From NCBI RefSeq assembly GCF_036013955.1, contig NZ_CP107903.1:8928001-8992000 (forward strand): DNA of 64,000 nt, read 5' to 3'. This stretch comes from Streptomyces sp. NBC_00459. Lineage in GTDB: Bacteria; Actinomycetota; Actinomycetes; Streptomycetales; Streptomycetaceae. Both the position numbers and the translations under genes were made by a program. Positions 17,477-25,506 of this stretch are shown one piece after another (position 1 is the first letter of the stretch; each line of letters begins with the position of its first letter). The notes under the pieces are model-generated. The model searched no databases and was not told the DNA's origin. It saw only the letters and a program-made list of their open reading frames with translations.

Positions 17477-18133
17477 TCACGCCCGGCCGTCACCGCTCAC
17501 CAGCACCACCTCCAGGGTGCGTGGACCGTGCACCCCCTCGACCCGGTCGAGTTCGATGTCACTGGTCGCGGACGGCCCGGAGATCCATGTCAACACCCGT
17601 GCCGGGTCCAGGAGTTCGAAAGCCTGGGGGACCGAGGAGACGACCTGGTCGGGGACCCGTACGACACAGATGTGGTGATCGGGGACCAGAGTGATCCGGC
17701 GGCGCCCCTGGTCAGGACCACCGTCCAGGACGATGGTGCCGGTCTCTGCGATGGCCAGGGCGCACGCGGTGACGACGCTGTCGACCTCGTCCAGGTCGTA
17801 CACGGTGCTCTCCGCGCGGTCCTCGACCCGGGTGATGTCCGCGGCCGACAGCCACGCGGGCGGGAGCCCGGGGGGCACGACCACCGACGTCGAGCCGTGC
17901 GCGGCCAGCATCCCGGCGAGCTGGGCGGGGAGTTCGGCGTCGGTACAGCGGTGCACGATCGCCCGGTAGTCCGCCAGGTTCTCGGCGAGGAGTTCGACGG
18001 TCTCCTCGACGCCGAGGTTCCCGTGCTCACGCAGATAGTCGCGGTCGACGGCCTGGTCGTACGGCGTGTCGTCGCGGGGAACGTCGGCGAGGGCCCGGCG
18101 CACCCGGCCCAGGATCAGGTCGCGGCTGTTCAC
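17477..18133 (-). CDS. lutC: Lactate utilisation protein C (LUD domain)
   Basis: A 218-residue LUD-domain protein, the size and order of LutC. The N-terminus MNSRDLILGRVRRALADVP is typical, and the family core appears as DEVDSVVTACALAIAETGTIVLDG, split here only by length, then ITLVPDHHICVV. LutABC is a cytoplasmic iron-sulfur complex oxidising L-lactate to pyruvate; the role of LutC within it is less defined. The GTG start overlaps the LutB stop (GTGA), and a 12-codon upstream extension is rejected on that basis. It is last in lutA-lutB-lutC, directly downstream of the rhamnose catabolic genes. Confidence 0.9.
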   Translation of the reverse strand: MNSRDLILGRVRRALADVPRDDTPYDQAVDRDYLREHGNLGVEETVELLAENLADYRAIVHRCTDAELPAQLAGMLAAHGSTSVVVPPGLPPAWLSAADITRVEDRAESTVYDLDEVDSVVTACALAIAETGTIVLDGGPDQGRRRITLVPDHHICVVRVPDQVVSSVPQAFELLDPARVLTWISGPSATSDIELDRVEGVHGPRTLEVVLVSGDGRA

Positions 18134-19611
18134 TTCGTGGTGTCCTTTCCGCCGTGGGTGCGCTGCCACCAGTCGCGGAACGGCTCCGCCGGCACGGCCG
18201 GCAGGTCACGGGTGCCGCTCCAGGCCCTGCCGGGCCCGGGCAGGGTGCGGGGGTGGAAGCGGCGGGTGCGGGAGGCGAGCCGTTGGCCGGTGCGCAGGGC
18301 GCCGGGGTGGCCGAACGCCCAGCGGGCGGCGCGCATGGCGGCCCGCTCGGCGGCGTGCCCCTTCGCGGGCTTCAGCACCACCTTGTTGCCCTCCCGGGTG
18401 GCCGGTCCGCCCTGGACGACCCGCTCGCGCAGATGCACCAGCACCTCCGGGATGTCGATGGCGACCGGGCACACCTCGTAGCAGGCCCCGCACAGCGAGG
18501 AGGCGTACGGGAGCGAGGCGTCGATCTCGCTCGCGGTGCCCCGGAGCTGAGGGCTGAGGATGGCGCCGATCGGGCCGGGATAGACGGAGCCGTAGGCGTG
18601 ACCGCCGGCCCGCTCGTACACCGGGCACACGTTCAGACAGGCCGAGCAGCGGATACAGCGCAGGGCCTGGCGGCCGACCTCGTCGGCGAGGGTGTCGGTG
18701 CGGCCGTTGTCGATCAGGACCAGGTGGAAGGTCTGGGGTCCGTCCCCGTCCGTCGTACCGGTCCAGGTCGACGTGTACGGGTTCATGCGCTCGGCGGTCG
18801 AGGAGCGGGGGAGTGTCTGGAGGAAGACCTCCAGGTCCTGCCAGGTCGGCACGATCTTCTCGATGCCGACGACCGAGATGAGCGTCTCGGGCAGGGTCAG
18901 GCACATCCGCCCGTTGCCCTCCGACTCGACCACGACCAGGGTGCCGGTCTCGGCGACCATGAAGTTGGCGCCGGAGACTCCCACCTTGGCGCGCAGGAAC
19001 TTCTCCCGGAGATGCAGCCGTGCCGCCTCGGCCAGTTCGGCGGGTGTGTCGGTGAGGCCCTCGGGGGCCGGGCGGCCCCATTCGCTCATCTCACGGGTGA
19101 AGATGTCCCGGATCTCACCCCGGTTGCGGTGGATCGCCGGGACGAGGATGTGCGAAGGCCGGTCCTTGCCCAACTGCACGATCAGCTCGGCGAGATCGGT
19201 CTCGTAGGCCGCGATCCCCTCGGCCTCCAGGGCCTCGTTCAGCCCGATCTCCTGCGTGGCCATCGACTTGACCTTGACGACCTCCGACTCGCCGGTCATC
19301 CGCACCAGGTCGATGACGATCTGGTTGGCCTCGTCCGCGTCGGCGGCCCAGTGCACGACACCGCCCGCCGCCGTGACCGACTCCTCCAACTGGACGAGAT
19401 AGCGGTCGAGATGGCGGAGCGTGTGGTCCTTGATCCGCTTGCCCGCCTCGCGCAGCTGAGCCCAGTCGGACATCTCGGCGACGGCTTTCGCCCGTTTGCC
19501 GCGGATGGTGTGGGTGGCGTGGCGCAGATTGGCGCGCAGGGTCTTGTTGCTGACCGCCTCGTGGGCCGCCTCGGGAAACGCCGGCATCCCGACGAACGTT
19601 CCGCCGCTCAT
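18130..19611 (-). CDS. lutB: Lactate utilisation iron-sulfur protein B
   Basis: A 493-residue LutB. The N-terminal LUD domain spans about residues 60-290 (WAADADEANQIVIDLVR, GVSGANFMVAETGTLVVVE). The C-terminal ferredoxin-like part has two 4Fe-4S motifs, CIRCSACLNVCPVYERAGG and CGACYEVCPVAIDIPE. Full length for the family. The ATG overlaps the LutA stop as ATGA. It transfers electrons within LutABC during L-lactate oxidation to pyruvate. Confidence 0.94.
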   Translation of the reverse strand: MSGGTFVGMPAFPEAAHEAVSNKTLRANLRHATHTIRGKRAKAVAEMSDWAQLREAGKRIKDHTLRHLDRYLVQLEESVTAAGGVVHWAADADEANQIVIDLVRMTGESEVVKVKSMATQEIGLNEALEAEGIAAYETDLAELIVQLGKDRPSHILVPAIHRNRGEIRDIFTREMSEWGRPAPEGLTDTPAELAEAARLHLREKFLRAKVGVSGANFMVAETGTLVVVESEGNGRMCLTLPETLISVVGIEKIVPTWQDLEVFLQTLPRSSTAERMNPYTSTWTGTTDGDGPQTFHLVLIDNGRTDTLADEVGRQALRCIRCSACLNVCPVYERAGGHAYGSVYPGPIGAILSPQLRGTASEIDASLPYASSLCGACYEVCPVAIDIPEVLVHLRERVVQGGPATREGNKVVLKPAKGHAAERAAMRAARWAFGHPGALRTGQRLASRTRRFHPRTLPGPGRAWSGTRDLPAVPAEPFRDWWQRTHGGKDTTK

Positions 19612-20363
19612 ACGCTCGGCTCCTCTTCCGTGCCGGCCAGGATCTCCGCGATGTGCACCGGCCGCATACCGGTGCTCAGCCGGGTCATGGTCCCGCCGAT
19701 GTGCATGAGACACGAGTTGTCGGCGGCGCACAGCACCTCCGCGCCCGTCGACTCGGCGTTGCGCACCTTGTCGGTGCCCATCGCCGCCGAGACATCGGCG
19801 TTCTTCAGCGCGAACGTGCCGCCGAAGCCACAGCACTCGTCGGCCCCGGGCAGCTCGCGCAGCTCAAGACCCTTGACGGCCTGGAGCAGCTTGAACGGCC
19901 GGTCGGCCAGCCCCAGGCTGCGCAGCCCGTGGCACGTCGGGTGGTAGGTGACGGTGTGCGGGTAGTAGGCGCCCACGTCCGTCACCCCCAGCACGTCCAC
20001 CAGGAACTCCGTCAGCTCGTACGTCTTCGGGACCACGGGCGCCAGCGTGACCGCGAGCCCGTCCCCGCGCCCCTCGGCCCGGGCCCGCTCACCCATCCGC
20101 GGATACAGCTCCCGCACCATCGCGCCGCATGACCCGGAGGGCGTGACGATCGCCTCGTACCCCGCGAATACATCGGAGAAATGACGGGCGAGAGGCTCGG
20201 CCTCGTGCCGGTACCCGGTGTTGTAGTGCGCCTGTCCGCAGCAGGTCTGAGCCATCGGGAAGTCGACCTCGACACCCAGCCTGGTCAGCAGTTTCACCAC
20301 GGCGCGACCCGTGTCGGGATAGAGCGTGTCGTTGACACAGGTCAGGAACAGGGCGACACGCAT
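19608..20363 (-). CDS. lutA: Lactate utilisation protein A (CCG-domain oxidoreductase)
   Basis: A 251-residue LutA/GlpC-type protein with two CCG domains: AQTCCGQAHYNTGYR with TPSGSCGAMVRE, and DECCGFGGTFALKNADVS with CAADNSCLMHIGG. These cysteines hold iron-sulfur clusters and, in relatives, interact with quinone. It is the first of three coupled lut genes. Only 72 bases separate it from the rhaB stop on the same strand, so the lut genes may be read with the rhamnose operon whose pathway ends in L-lactate. No LutR-type regulator is nearby. Confidence 0.94.
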   Translation of the reverse strand: MRVALFLTCVNDTLYPDTGRAVVKLLTRLGVEVDFPMAQTCCGQAHYNTGYRHEAEPLARHFSDVFAGYEAIVTPSGSCGAMVRELYPRMGERARAEGRGDGLAVTLAPVVPKTYELTEFLVDVLGVTDVGAYYPHTVTYHPTCHGLRSLGLADRPFKLLQAVKGLELRELPGADECCGFGGTFALKNADVSAAMGTDKVRNAESTGAEVLCAADNSCLMHIGGTMTRLSTGMRPVHIAEILAGTEEEPSV

Positions 20364-20435
20364 CGCGGCTCCTAGTGATCGGTCATCGGATGGGTGCAGA
20401 GTACGCGGAGGTCGCGCGATGGGGGAATCCCCGTC

Positions 20436-21902
20436 TCACCGGGCGTCGGTGAGACGGGCCTCCGCCGCGCGCCACGCCGCCTGGCCGCCGGACGGCTCGT
20501 AGCGGGTCAGCGGCTGGGTACGGGCGAGCAGCCGGCGCATGTCCGTACGGTCGCCGACGAGGCCGTGGGCCCTCGCCTGGACGAGGACGTTGCCGAGCGC
20601 GGCGGCCTCGGCCGGACCCGCCACCACCGGCAACCCGCAGGCGTCGGCGGTGAGTTGGCACAGCAGCTCGTTGCGCGTCCCACCTCCCACGATGTGCACG
20701 GCGTCGACGGAGTGCCCGGCGAGCCGCTGGGCGTCCGCCACCGCCCGCCGATGGGCGAGGGCGAGGGAGTCGAGGATGCAGCGGGTGATCTCGCCCGGAG
20801 TCCCGGGCACCGGCTGCCCGGAGGCCCGGCAGGCCTCGGCGATCCGCTCCGGCATCCGCCCGGGCGCCAGAAATGCCGCGTCCCCCGCGTCCACCACGGA
20901 CCGCAGCCCCGGTGCCTCGCCCGCCGCCCGCAGCAGGTCGCCCAGATCGGGGTTCCCCCAGGCCCGTACGCACTCCTGGAGCAGCCACAGCCCCATGATG
21001 TTCCGCAGATAGCGGACCGTGCCGTCGAGCCCCAGCTCATTGGTGAAGTTGGCGGCCCGGCTCTCCTCGGAGAGGACGGGCGCGTCCAGCTCCAGGCCCG
21101 CCAGGGACCAGGTGCCGGTGCAGATGTAGGCGAAGCGCTCGTCCACCGCCGGAACGGCGGCCACCGCGGAGGCGGTGTCGTGCGACCCGACCGTGGTCAC
21201 CGGCACCGGCCCGGTGAGCCCGGTCTCCTCCAGCACCTCGGCCCGCAGCACGCCCGCCGGATCGCCGGGCTGCCGCAGCGGCGCGAACAGCCCGAGATCG
21301 ATGTCCAGCCTCCGCGCGATGTCATGGGCCCAGTCGCGGGTGCGGGGGTCGATCAGCTGGGTGGTGGAGGCGTTGGTCAGCTCGGTGCCGGCCTCGCCCG
21401 TCAGCCAGTACGTCAGCAGGTCCGGGATGAGCAACAGCCGCTTTGCGGCGGCCAGTTGGCGGGTGTCGCGGGCTGCCGCCAGCTGGTAGAGGGTGTTGAA
21501 GGGCGCGTACTGCAACCCGGTCGCCGCGTACAGCTCGGCGGCCGGGACGGACGCCCACACCTTCTCCGCGACACCCTCGGTGCGGGTGTCGCGGTAGTGC
21601 ACCGGGTTGCCCAGCAGGGCACCGTCGGCATCCAGCAGGCCGTAGTCCACGGCCCAGCTGTCGATGCCGACGGAGGACAGTTCTCCACCGCAGTGGGCAC
21701 CGGCCGCCCGCAACCCGTCGAGGACACCCCCGTACAGCGCGAGAACATCCCAGCGCAGCCCCTCGGGCACCCGCACGGGCCGGTTCACGAACCGGTGCGC
21801 CTCGGCCAGCTCCAGCGTGTCGGACCCGACCCGGCCGACCATGACGCGCCCGCTGGACGCGCCGAGGTCGACCGCGGCGTACGACTTGACGGTCCGGCTC
21901 AT
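20436..21902 (-). CDS. rhaB: Rhamnulokinase
   Basis: A 488-residue FGGY-family sugar kinase. The N-terminal nucleotide-fold signature is AAVDLGASSGRVMVGRVG. The RhaB-type blocks YAPFNTLYQLAA, VPVTTVGSHDTASAVAAVP and YICTGTWSLAGLEL follow, then the C-terminal HIVGGGTRNELLCQLTADA. It phosphorylates L-rhamnulose to rhamnulose 1-phosphate with ATP. The ATG overlaps the stop of the aldolase/dehydrogenase gene (ATGA), so it is third in rhaI-rhaD-rhaB. Confidence 0.95.
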   Translation of the reverse strand: MSRTVKSYAAVDLGASSGRVMVGRVGSDTLELAEAHRFVNRPVRVPEGLRWDVLALYGGVLDGLRAAGAHCGGELSSVGIDSWAVDYGLLDADGALLGNPVHYRDTRTEGVAEKVWASVPAAELYAATGLQYAPFNTLYQLAAARDTRQLAAAKRLLLIPDLLTYWLTGEAGTELTNASTTQLIDPRTRDWAHDIARRLDIDLGLFAPLRQPGDPAGVLRAEVLEETGLTGPVPVTTVGSHDTASAVAAVPAVDERFAYICTGTWSLAGLELDAPVLSEESRAANFTNELGLDGTVRYLRNIMGLWLLQECVRAWGNPDLGDLLRAAGEAPGLRSVVDAGDAAFLAPGRMPERIAEACRASGQPVPGTPGEITRCILDSLALAHRRAVADAQRLAGHSVDAVHIVGGGTRNELLCQLTADACGLPVVAGPAEAAALGNVLVQARAHGLVGDRTDMRRLLARTQPLTRYEPSGGQAAWRAAEARLTDAR

Positions 21903-23938
21903 CGCAGGAAGGCGGCGGCGACGCCGGCGTCGACCGGCACGTGCAGCCCGGTGGTGTGCGTGAGCTCGCCACCGGTGAGCGCGAACACGGCGTTGGCGAC
22001 GTGCGCGGGCAGCACCTCGCGCTTGAGGATGGTCCGCTGGGCGTAGAACTCGCCGAGCTTCTCCTCCTCGATGCCGTACGTGGCCGCACGCTGCGCGCCC
22101 CACCCACCGGCGAAGATCCCGGAGCCGCGCACCACACCGTCGGGGTTGATGCCGTTGACCCGGATGCCGTGCTCGCCGAGCTCGGCGGCGAGCAGCCGCA
22201 CCTGGTGCGCCTGGTCGGCCTTGGTGGCGGAGTAGGCGATGTTGTTCGGTCCGGCGAAGACGGCGTTCTTGGAGGCGATGTAGATGATGTCGCCGCCGAG
22301 TTCCTGCGCGATCATCACCCGCGCCGCCTCACGCGAGACGAGGAACGAACCGCGCGCCATGATGTCGTGCTGCAGGTCCCAGTCGCGGGCCGAGGTCTCC
22401 AGCAGCGGCTTGGAGATGGAGATCCCCGCGTTGTTGACGACCAGGTCCACACCGCCGAAGGCCAGCGCGGCGGCCTTGAACGCCTCGGCGATCTGCTCCT
22501 CGGACGTGACGTCCACGGTGACGGCGACAGCCTTGTCGGACCCGCCGAGCTCCTCCGCCACAGCCTGGGCGTTCTCGGCGTTGAGGTCGGCGACGACGAC
22601 ACAGGCACCCTCGGCGACCAGCCGCTCGGCGATGGCCTTGCCGATGCCGCTGCCCGCGCCGGTGACAAGAGCGACCCGAGTGGCCAGCGCCTTCGGCTTC
22701 GGCATCCGCTGGAGCTTCGCCTCCTCCAGCGCCCAGTACTCGATCCGGAACTTCTCCGACTCCTCGATCGGCGCGTACGTCGAGACCGCCTCGGCCCCGT
22801 GCATCACGTTGATCGCGTTGACGTAGAACTCGCCGGCCACCCGGGCGGTCTGCTTGTCCTTGCCGAAGCTGAACATGCCCACGCCCGGGATCAGCACGAT
22901 CGCCGGGTCGGCGCCGCGCATCGCGGGGGAGTCGGGCAGGGCGTTGCGCCCGTAGTAGGCCGCGTACTCCTCGCGGTACTCGGCGTGCAGCTCCTTGAGC
23001 CGCGCGATGGCCTCGTCCAGGGGAGCGGCGGCCGGCAGGTCGAGGACGAGCGGCCTGACCTTGGTGCGCAGGAAGTGGTCCGGGCAGGAGGTGCCGAGGG
23101 CCGCCAGCCGGGGGTGCTCGGCGCGCGACACGAAGTCCAGCACGACGTCCGAGTCGGTGAAGTGCCCGACCTGCGGCTTGTCCCGCGAGGCGATGGCCCG
23201 CACGTACGGTGCGAGCGCGGCGGCCCGCTCACGCCGCTCCTCGGGCGCGAGGGCCGCGTACCCCTCGACCACCGGGCCGAACGGCTCGGCCCTGCCGCGC
23301 TCGGCCAGGAACGCCTCGGCGGTACGGATGATGTGCAGCGAGTTCCTCTCGCACTCCTCGGCGGTGTCGCCCCAGGCGGTGATGCCGTGTCCGCCGAGGA
23401 TGCATCCGATCGCCTGCGGGTTGTCGGCCTTCACGGCGGCGATGTCCAGCCCGAGCTGGAATCCGGGGCGCCGCCACGGCACCCACACCACGCTGTCCCC
23501 GAAACACTCGGCGGTCAGCTTCTCCCCGTCGGCTGCGCAGGCCAGCGCGATACCGGAGTCGGGGTGGAGGTGATCCACGTGCGCGGCGTCCACGAGCCCG
23601 TGCATCGCGGTGTCGATGGACGGAGCCGCTCCGCCCTTGCCGTGCAGGCAGTAGTCGAACGCGGCGACCATCTCGTCCTCGCGCTCGACGCCCGGATAGA
23701 CCCCCTTGAGCGCGTGCAGCCGGTCCAGCCGCAGCACGGCCAGCCCACCCTCGGTCAGGGTGCCCAGGTCACCCCCGGACCCCTTGACCCACATCAGCTC
23801 GACATCACCACCGGTGACGGGGTCGGTGTCGGTCCCCTTCGCGGACGTGTTCCCACCCGCGTAGTTGGTGTTCCGGGCGTCAGCACCGAGCCGACGGGAC
23901 CGAGCGATGAGGGCGGCGGCTTCAGGATGGGTAGCCAT
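21899..23938 (-). CDS. Bifunctional rhamnulose-1-phosphate aldolase/lactaldehyde dehydrogenase
   Basis: A 679-residue fusion. Residues ~1-400 are a class II aldolase domain (NTNYAGGNTSAKGTD, the histidine-rich HVDHLHPDSGIALACA, GHGITAWGDTAEECE). Residues ~420-679 are a short-chain dehydrogenase (VALVTGAGSGIGKAIAERL, NNAGISISKP, catalytic YSATKADQ). This arrangement is the known RhaD-type aldolase/dehydrogenase. The first half cleaves rhamnulose 1-phosphate to DHAP and L-lactaldehyde, and the second oxidises lactaldehyde with NAD to L-lactate. It is coupled to rhaB and about 119 bases downstream of rhaI, with a repeat element in the gap. LutABC downstream would consume the lactate. Confidence 0.93.
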   Translation of the reverse strand: MATHPEAAALIARSRRLGADARNTNYAGGNTSAKGTDTDPVTGGDVELMWVKGSGGDLGTLTEGGLAVLRLDRLHALKGVYPGVEREDEMVAAFDYCLHGKGGAAPSIDTAMHGLVDAAHVDHLHPDSGIALACAADGEKLTAECFGDSVVWVPWRRPGFQLGLDIAAVKADNPQAIGCILGGHGITAWGDTAEECERNSLHIIRTAEAFLAERGRAEPFGPVVEGYAALAPEERRERAAALAPYVRAIASRDKPQVGHFTDSDVVLDFVSRAEHPRLAALGTSCPDHFLRTKVRPLVLDLPAAAPLDEAIARLKELHAEYREEYAAYYGRNALPDSPAMRGADPAIVLIPGVGMFSFGKDKQTARVAGEFYVNAINVMHGAEAVSTYAPIEESEKFRIEYWALEEAKLQRMPKPKALATRVALVTGAGSGIGKAIAERLVAEGACVVVADLNAENAQAVAEELGGSDKAVAVTVDVTSEEQIAEAFKAAALAFGGVDLVVNNAGISISKPLLETSARDWDLQHDIMARGSFLVSREAARVMIAQELGGDIIYIASKNAVFAGPNNIAYSATKADQAHQVRLLAAELGEHGIRVNGINPDGVVRGSGIFAGGWGAQRAATYGIEEEKLGEFYAQRTILKREVLPAHVANAVFALTGGELTHTTGLHVPVDAGVAAAFLR

Positions 23939-23965
23939 GCGTGTTCAATCCTTACGTGATGTGTA

Positions 23966-24010
23966 GCGCCCCGACAGGGGCGCGGGGAACTGCGCGACAA
24001 GCCACGACGA
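23966..24010 (+). repeat. Interspersed Streptomyces repeat, copy 2
   Basis: A GCGCCCC-GACA-GGGGCGC hairpin is followed by GGGGAACTGCGCGACAAGCC and ACGACGA. The core is the same as at 4427-4463 and, reversed, 29075-29117. It fills most of the gap between rhaI and the aldolase gene, so it may modulate or attenuate readthrough there. Confidence 0.75.
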
Positions 24011-24057
24011 ACCGGCAGCCTGCGCCAAACCGAACCAGGCGGACGGAGCCCCAGAAC

Positions 24058-25218
24058 CTAGGCTCCCCACCCCGCCTGCTCCCCACCAACCCGCTCCGCA
24101 GCGATCTTCGAACCCCACCCGGACCGGGCATACGCGGCGATCGGATCCCCGTCCAGCCCCAGCTCCTCCCGAACCTCCACGAGCAACGGCCGGACATCCG
24201 TGTTGTACGCGTCCATCAGCACCGCGTTGGCGGCCAGCACATCCCCGGCACGCTGAGCAGCAGCCAAGGCCACCCCGTCAACAAGGAGTGCCTTGCCCGT
24301 CGCCTCCTGAACGTTCATCACCGACCGGATGATCGCCGGAATCTTCGCCTCGATGTTGTGGCACTGGTCCAGCATGAACGCCACCTCGGGAACGAACCCT
24401 CCGCCCCGGATCACCTCGTACATGATCCGGAACAGCTGGAACGGGTCCGCCGAGCCGACCATCAGGTCGTCGTCCGCGTAGAACCGCGAGTTGAAGTCGA
24501 ACGCGCCGAGCTTCCCCTCGCGCAGCAGTGTCGCGACGATGAACTCGATGTTGGTCCCGGGCGCGTGGTGCCCGGTGTCGACCACGACCTGTGCCTTCGG
24601 ACCGAGCTTGAGGCAGTGCGCGTACGCCGTGCCCCAGTCCGGGACGTCGGTCGCGTAGAAGGCCGGCTCGAAGAACTTGTACTCGAGGAGCATCCGCTGG
24701 TCGTCGCCGAGCCGCTCGTACACCGCGGCCAGCGCCTCGGAGAGCCGGTCCTGCCGTTCACGGATGTCGTCCTGGCCGGGGTAGTTCGTCCCGTCGGCGA
24801 ACCACAGCTTCAGGTCCTTGGACCCGGTGGCGTCCATGATGTCGATGCATTCGAGCAGATGGCCGAGCGCCTTGCGCCGAACCACCGCGTCCGGGTGACA
24901 GATGCTGCCGAGCTTGTAGTCGTCGTCCTGGAAGGTGTTCGAGTTGATCGCGCCCAGCTTCAGGCCGCGCTCCTGCGCGTACTTGGCGAGAGCCGCGTAG
25001 TCCTCGACCTTGTCCCACGGAATGTGCAGGGCGACGGTCGGCGCGACTCCGGTGAAGGCGTGCACCTGGGCGGCGTCGTCCAGCTTCTCGAAGGGGTTCC
25101 GGGGGACACCGGGCTGGGCGAACACCTTGAAACGGGTCCCCGAGTTCCCGTACGCCCATGACGGCGTTTCGATGGCCTGGGCCTTGAGAGCGGCCTTCAC
25201 CGCGCTGAGCTCGGTCAC
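24058..25218 (-). CDS. rhaI: L-rhamnose isomerase
   Basis: A 386-residue TIM-barrel sugar isomerase of the RhaI (Pseudomonas stutzeri-type) branch rather than RhaA. Metal-site blocks are visible as LEYKFFEPAFYATDVPDWG, VVVDTGHHAPGTNIEF and FDFNSRFYADDDLMVGSADP. It interconverts L-rhamnose and L-rhamnulose using divalent metals. It is first of the minus-strand catabolic genes, transcribed from a TTGACA/TAGCTT promoter in the divergent region it shares with the importer. Confidence 0.95.
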   Translation of the reverse strand: MTELSAVKAALKAQAIETPSWAYGNSGTRFKVFAQPGVPRNPFEKLDDAAQVHAFTGVAPTVALHIPWDKVEDYAALAKYAQERGLKLGAINSNTFQDDDYKLGSICHPDAVVRRKALGHLLECIDIMDATGSKDLKLWFADGTNYPGQDDIRERQDRLSEALAAVYERLGDDQRMLLEYKFFEPAFYATDVPDWGTAYAHCLKLGPKAQVVVDTGHHAPGTNIEFIVATLLREGKLGAFDFNSRFYADDDLMVGSADPFQLFRIMYEVIRGGGFVPEVAFMLDQCHNIEAKIPAIIRSVMNVQEATGKALLVDGVALAAAQRAGDVLAANAVLMDAYNTDVRPLLVEVREELGLDGDPIAAYARSGWGSKIAAERVGGEQAGWGA

Positions 25219-25284
25219 TTCAGGACTCCTGTGACATCGGGTCGGAACGACTGCTGGTAATCAGCACGCGGAACGACGGTCTGA

Positions 25285-25296
25285 TGAAACGATTCA
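25285..25296. promoter_or_regulatory. LacI-type operator in front of rhaI
   Basis: TGAAACGATTCA has arms TGAA/TTCA around a CG-containing centre, the usual look of LacI-family sites. It begins 7 bases downstream of the -10 of the rhaI promoter, where a bound repressor would block transcription. The likely binder is the LacI protein encoded at 32140. Confidence 0.65.
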
Positions 25297-25303
25297 GAAC
25301 GGG

Positions 25304-25332
25304 AAGCTATGAGCCGCCCGAAGGGGTGTCAA
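25304..25332 (-). promoter_or_regulatory. rhaI promoter
   Basis: On the minus strand a perfect TTGACA (25332-25327) is followed after exactly 17 bases by TAGCTT (25309-25304). It points toward rhaI, whose start is about 85 bases further. Confidence 0.7.
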
Positions 25333-25381
25333 GTCCTCTGACCGATTCGGGCCTCCGTGACTTGCCTGTGACCTTCAATTA

Positions 25382-25396
25382 TCGAAAGAATTTCGA
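25382..25396. promoter_or_regulatory. Palindrome TCGAAA-GAA-TTTCGA in the rhamnose divergent region
   Basis: Perfect 6-bp arms lie ten bases upstream of the -35 of the importer promoter and about 50 upstream of the rhaI -35. The sequence differs from the two TGAAA-type sites, so a second regulator or an auxiliary repressor site is possible. Confidence 0.5.
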
Positions 25397-25406
25397 CACA
25401 GACCCA

Positions 25407-25436
25407 TTGACGTGACATGTCTCCCGTGTCTAACGT
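25407..25436 (+). promoter_or_regulatory. Promoter of the rhamnose ABC importer operon
   Basis: TTGACG (25407-25412) and TAACGT (25431-25436) are 18 bases apart, pointing toward the ATPase gene at 25507. The LacI-type site at 25451-25462 lies just after the expected transcription start. Confidence 0.6.
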
Positions 25437-25450
25437 CCCGGCAACCCAGT

Positions 25451-25462
25451 TGAAACCTTTCA
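25451..25462. promoter_or_regulatory. LacI-type operator in front of the importer operon
   Basis: TGAAACCTTTCA has perfect 5-bp arms TGAAA/TTTCA around CC. It lies about 14 bases after the -10 of the importer promoter, mirroring the arrangement on the rhaI side. Confidence 0.65.
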
Positions 25463-25506
25463 CGACGTCGTGAGGCCAGTCCCACAGGCGTCGTCGAGGA
25501 GCCCTC

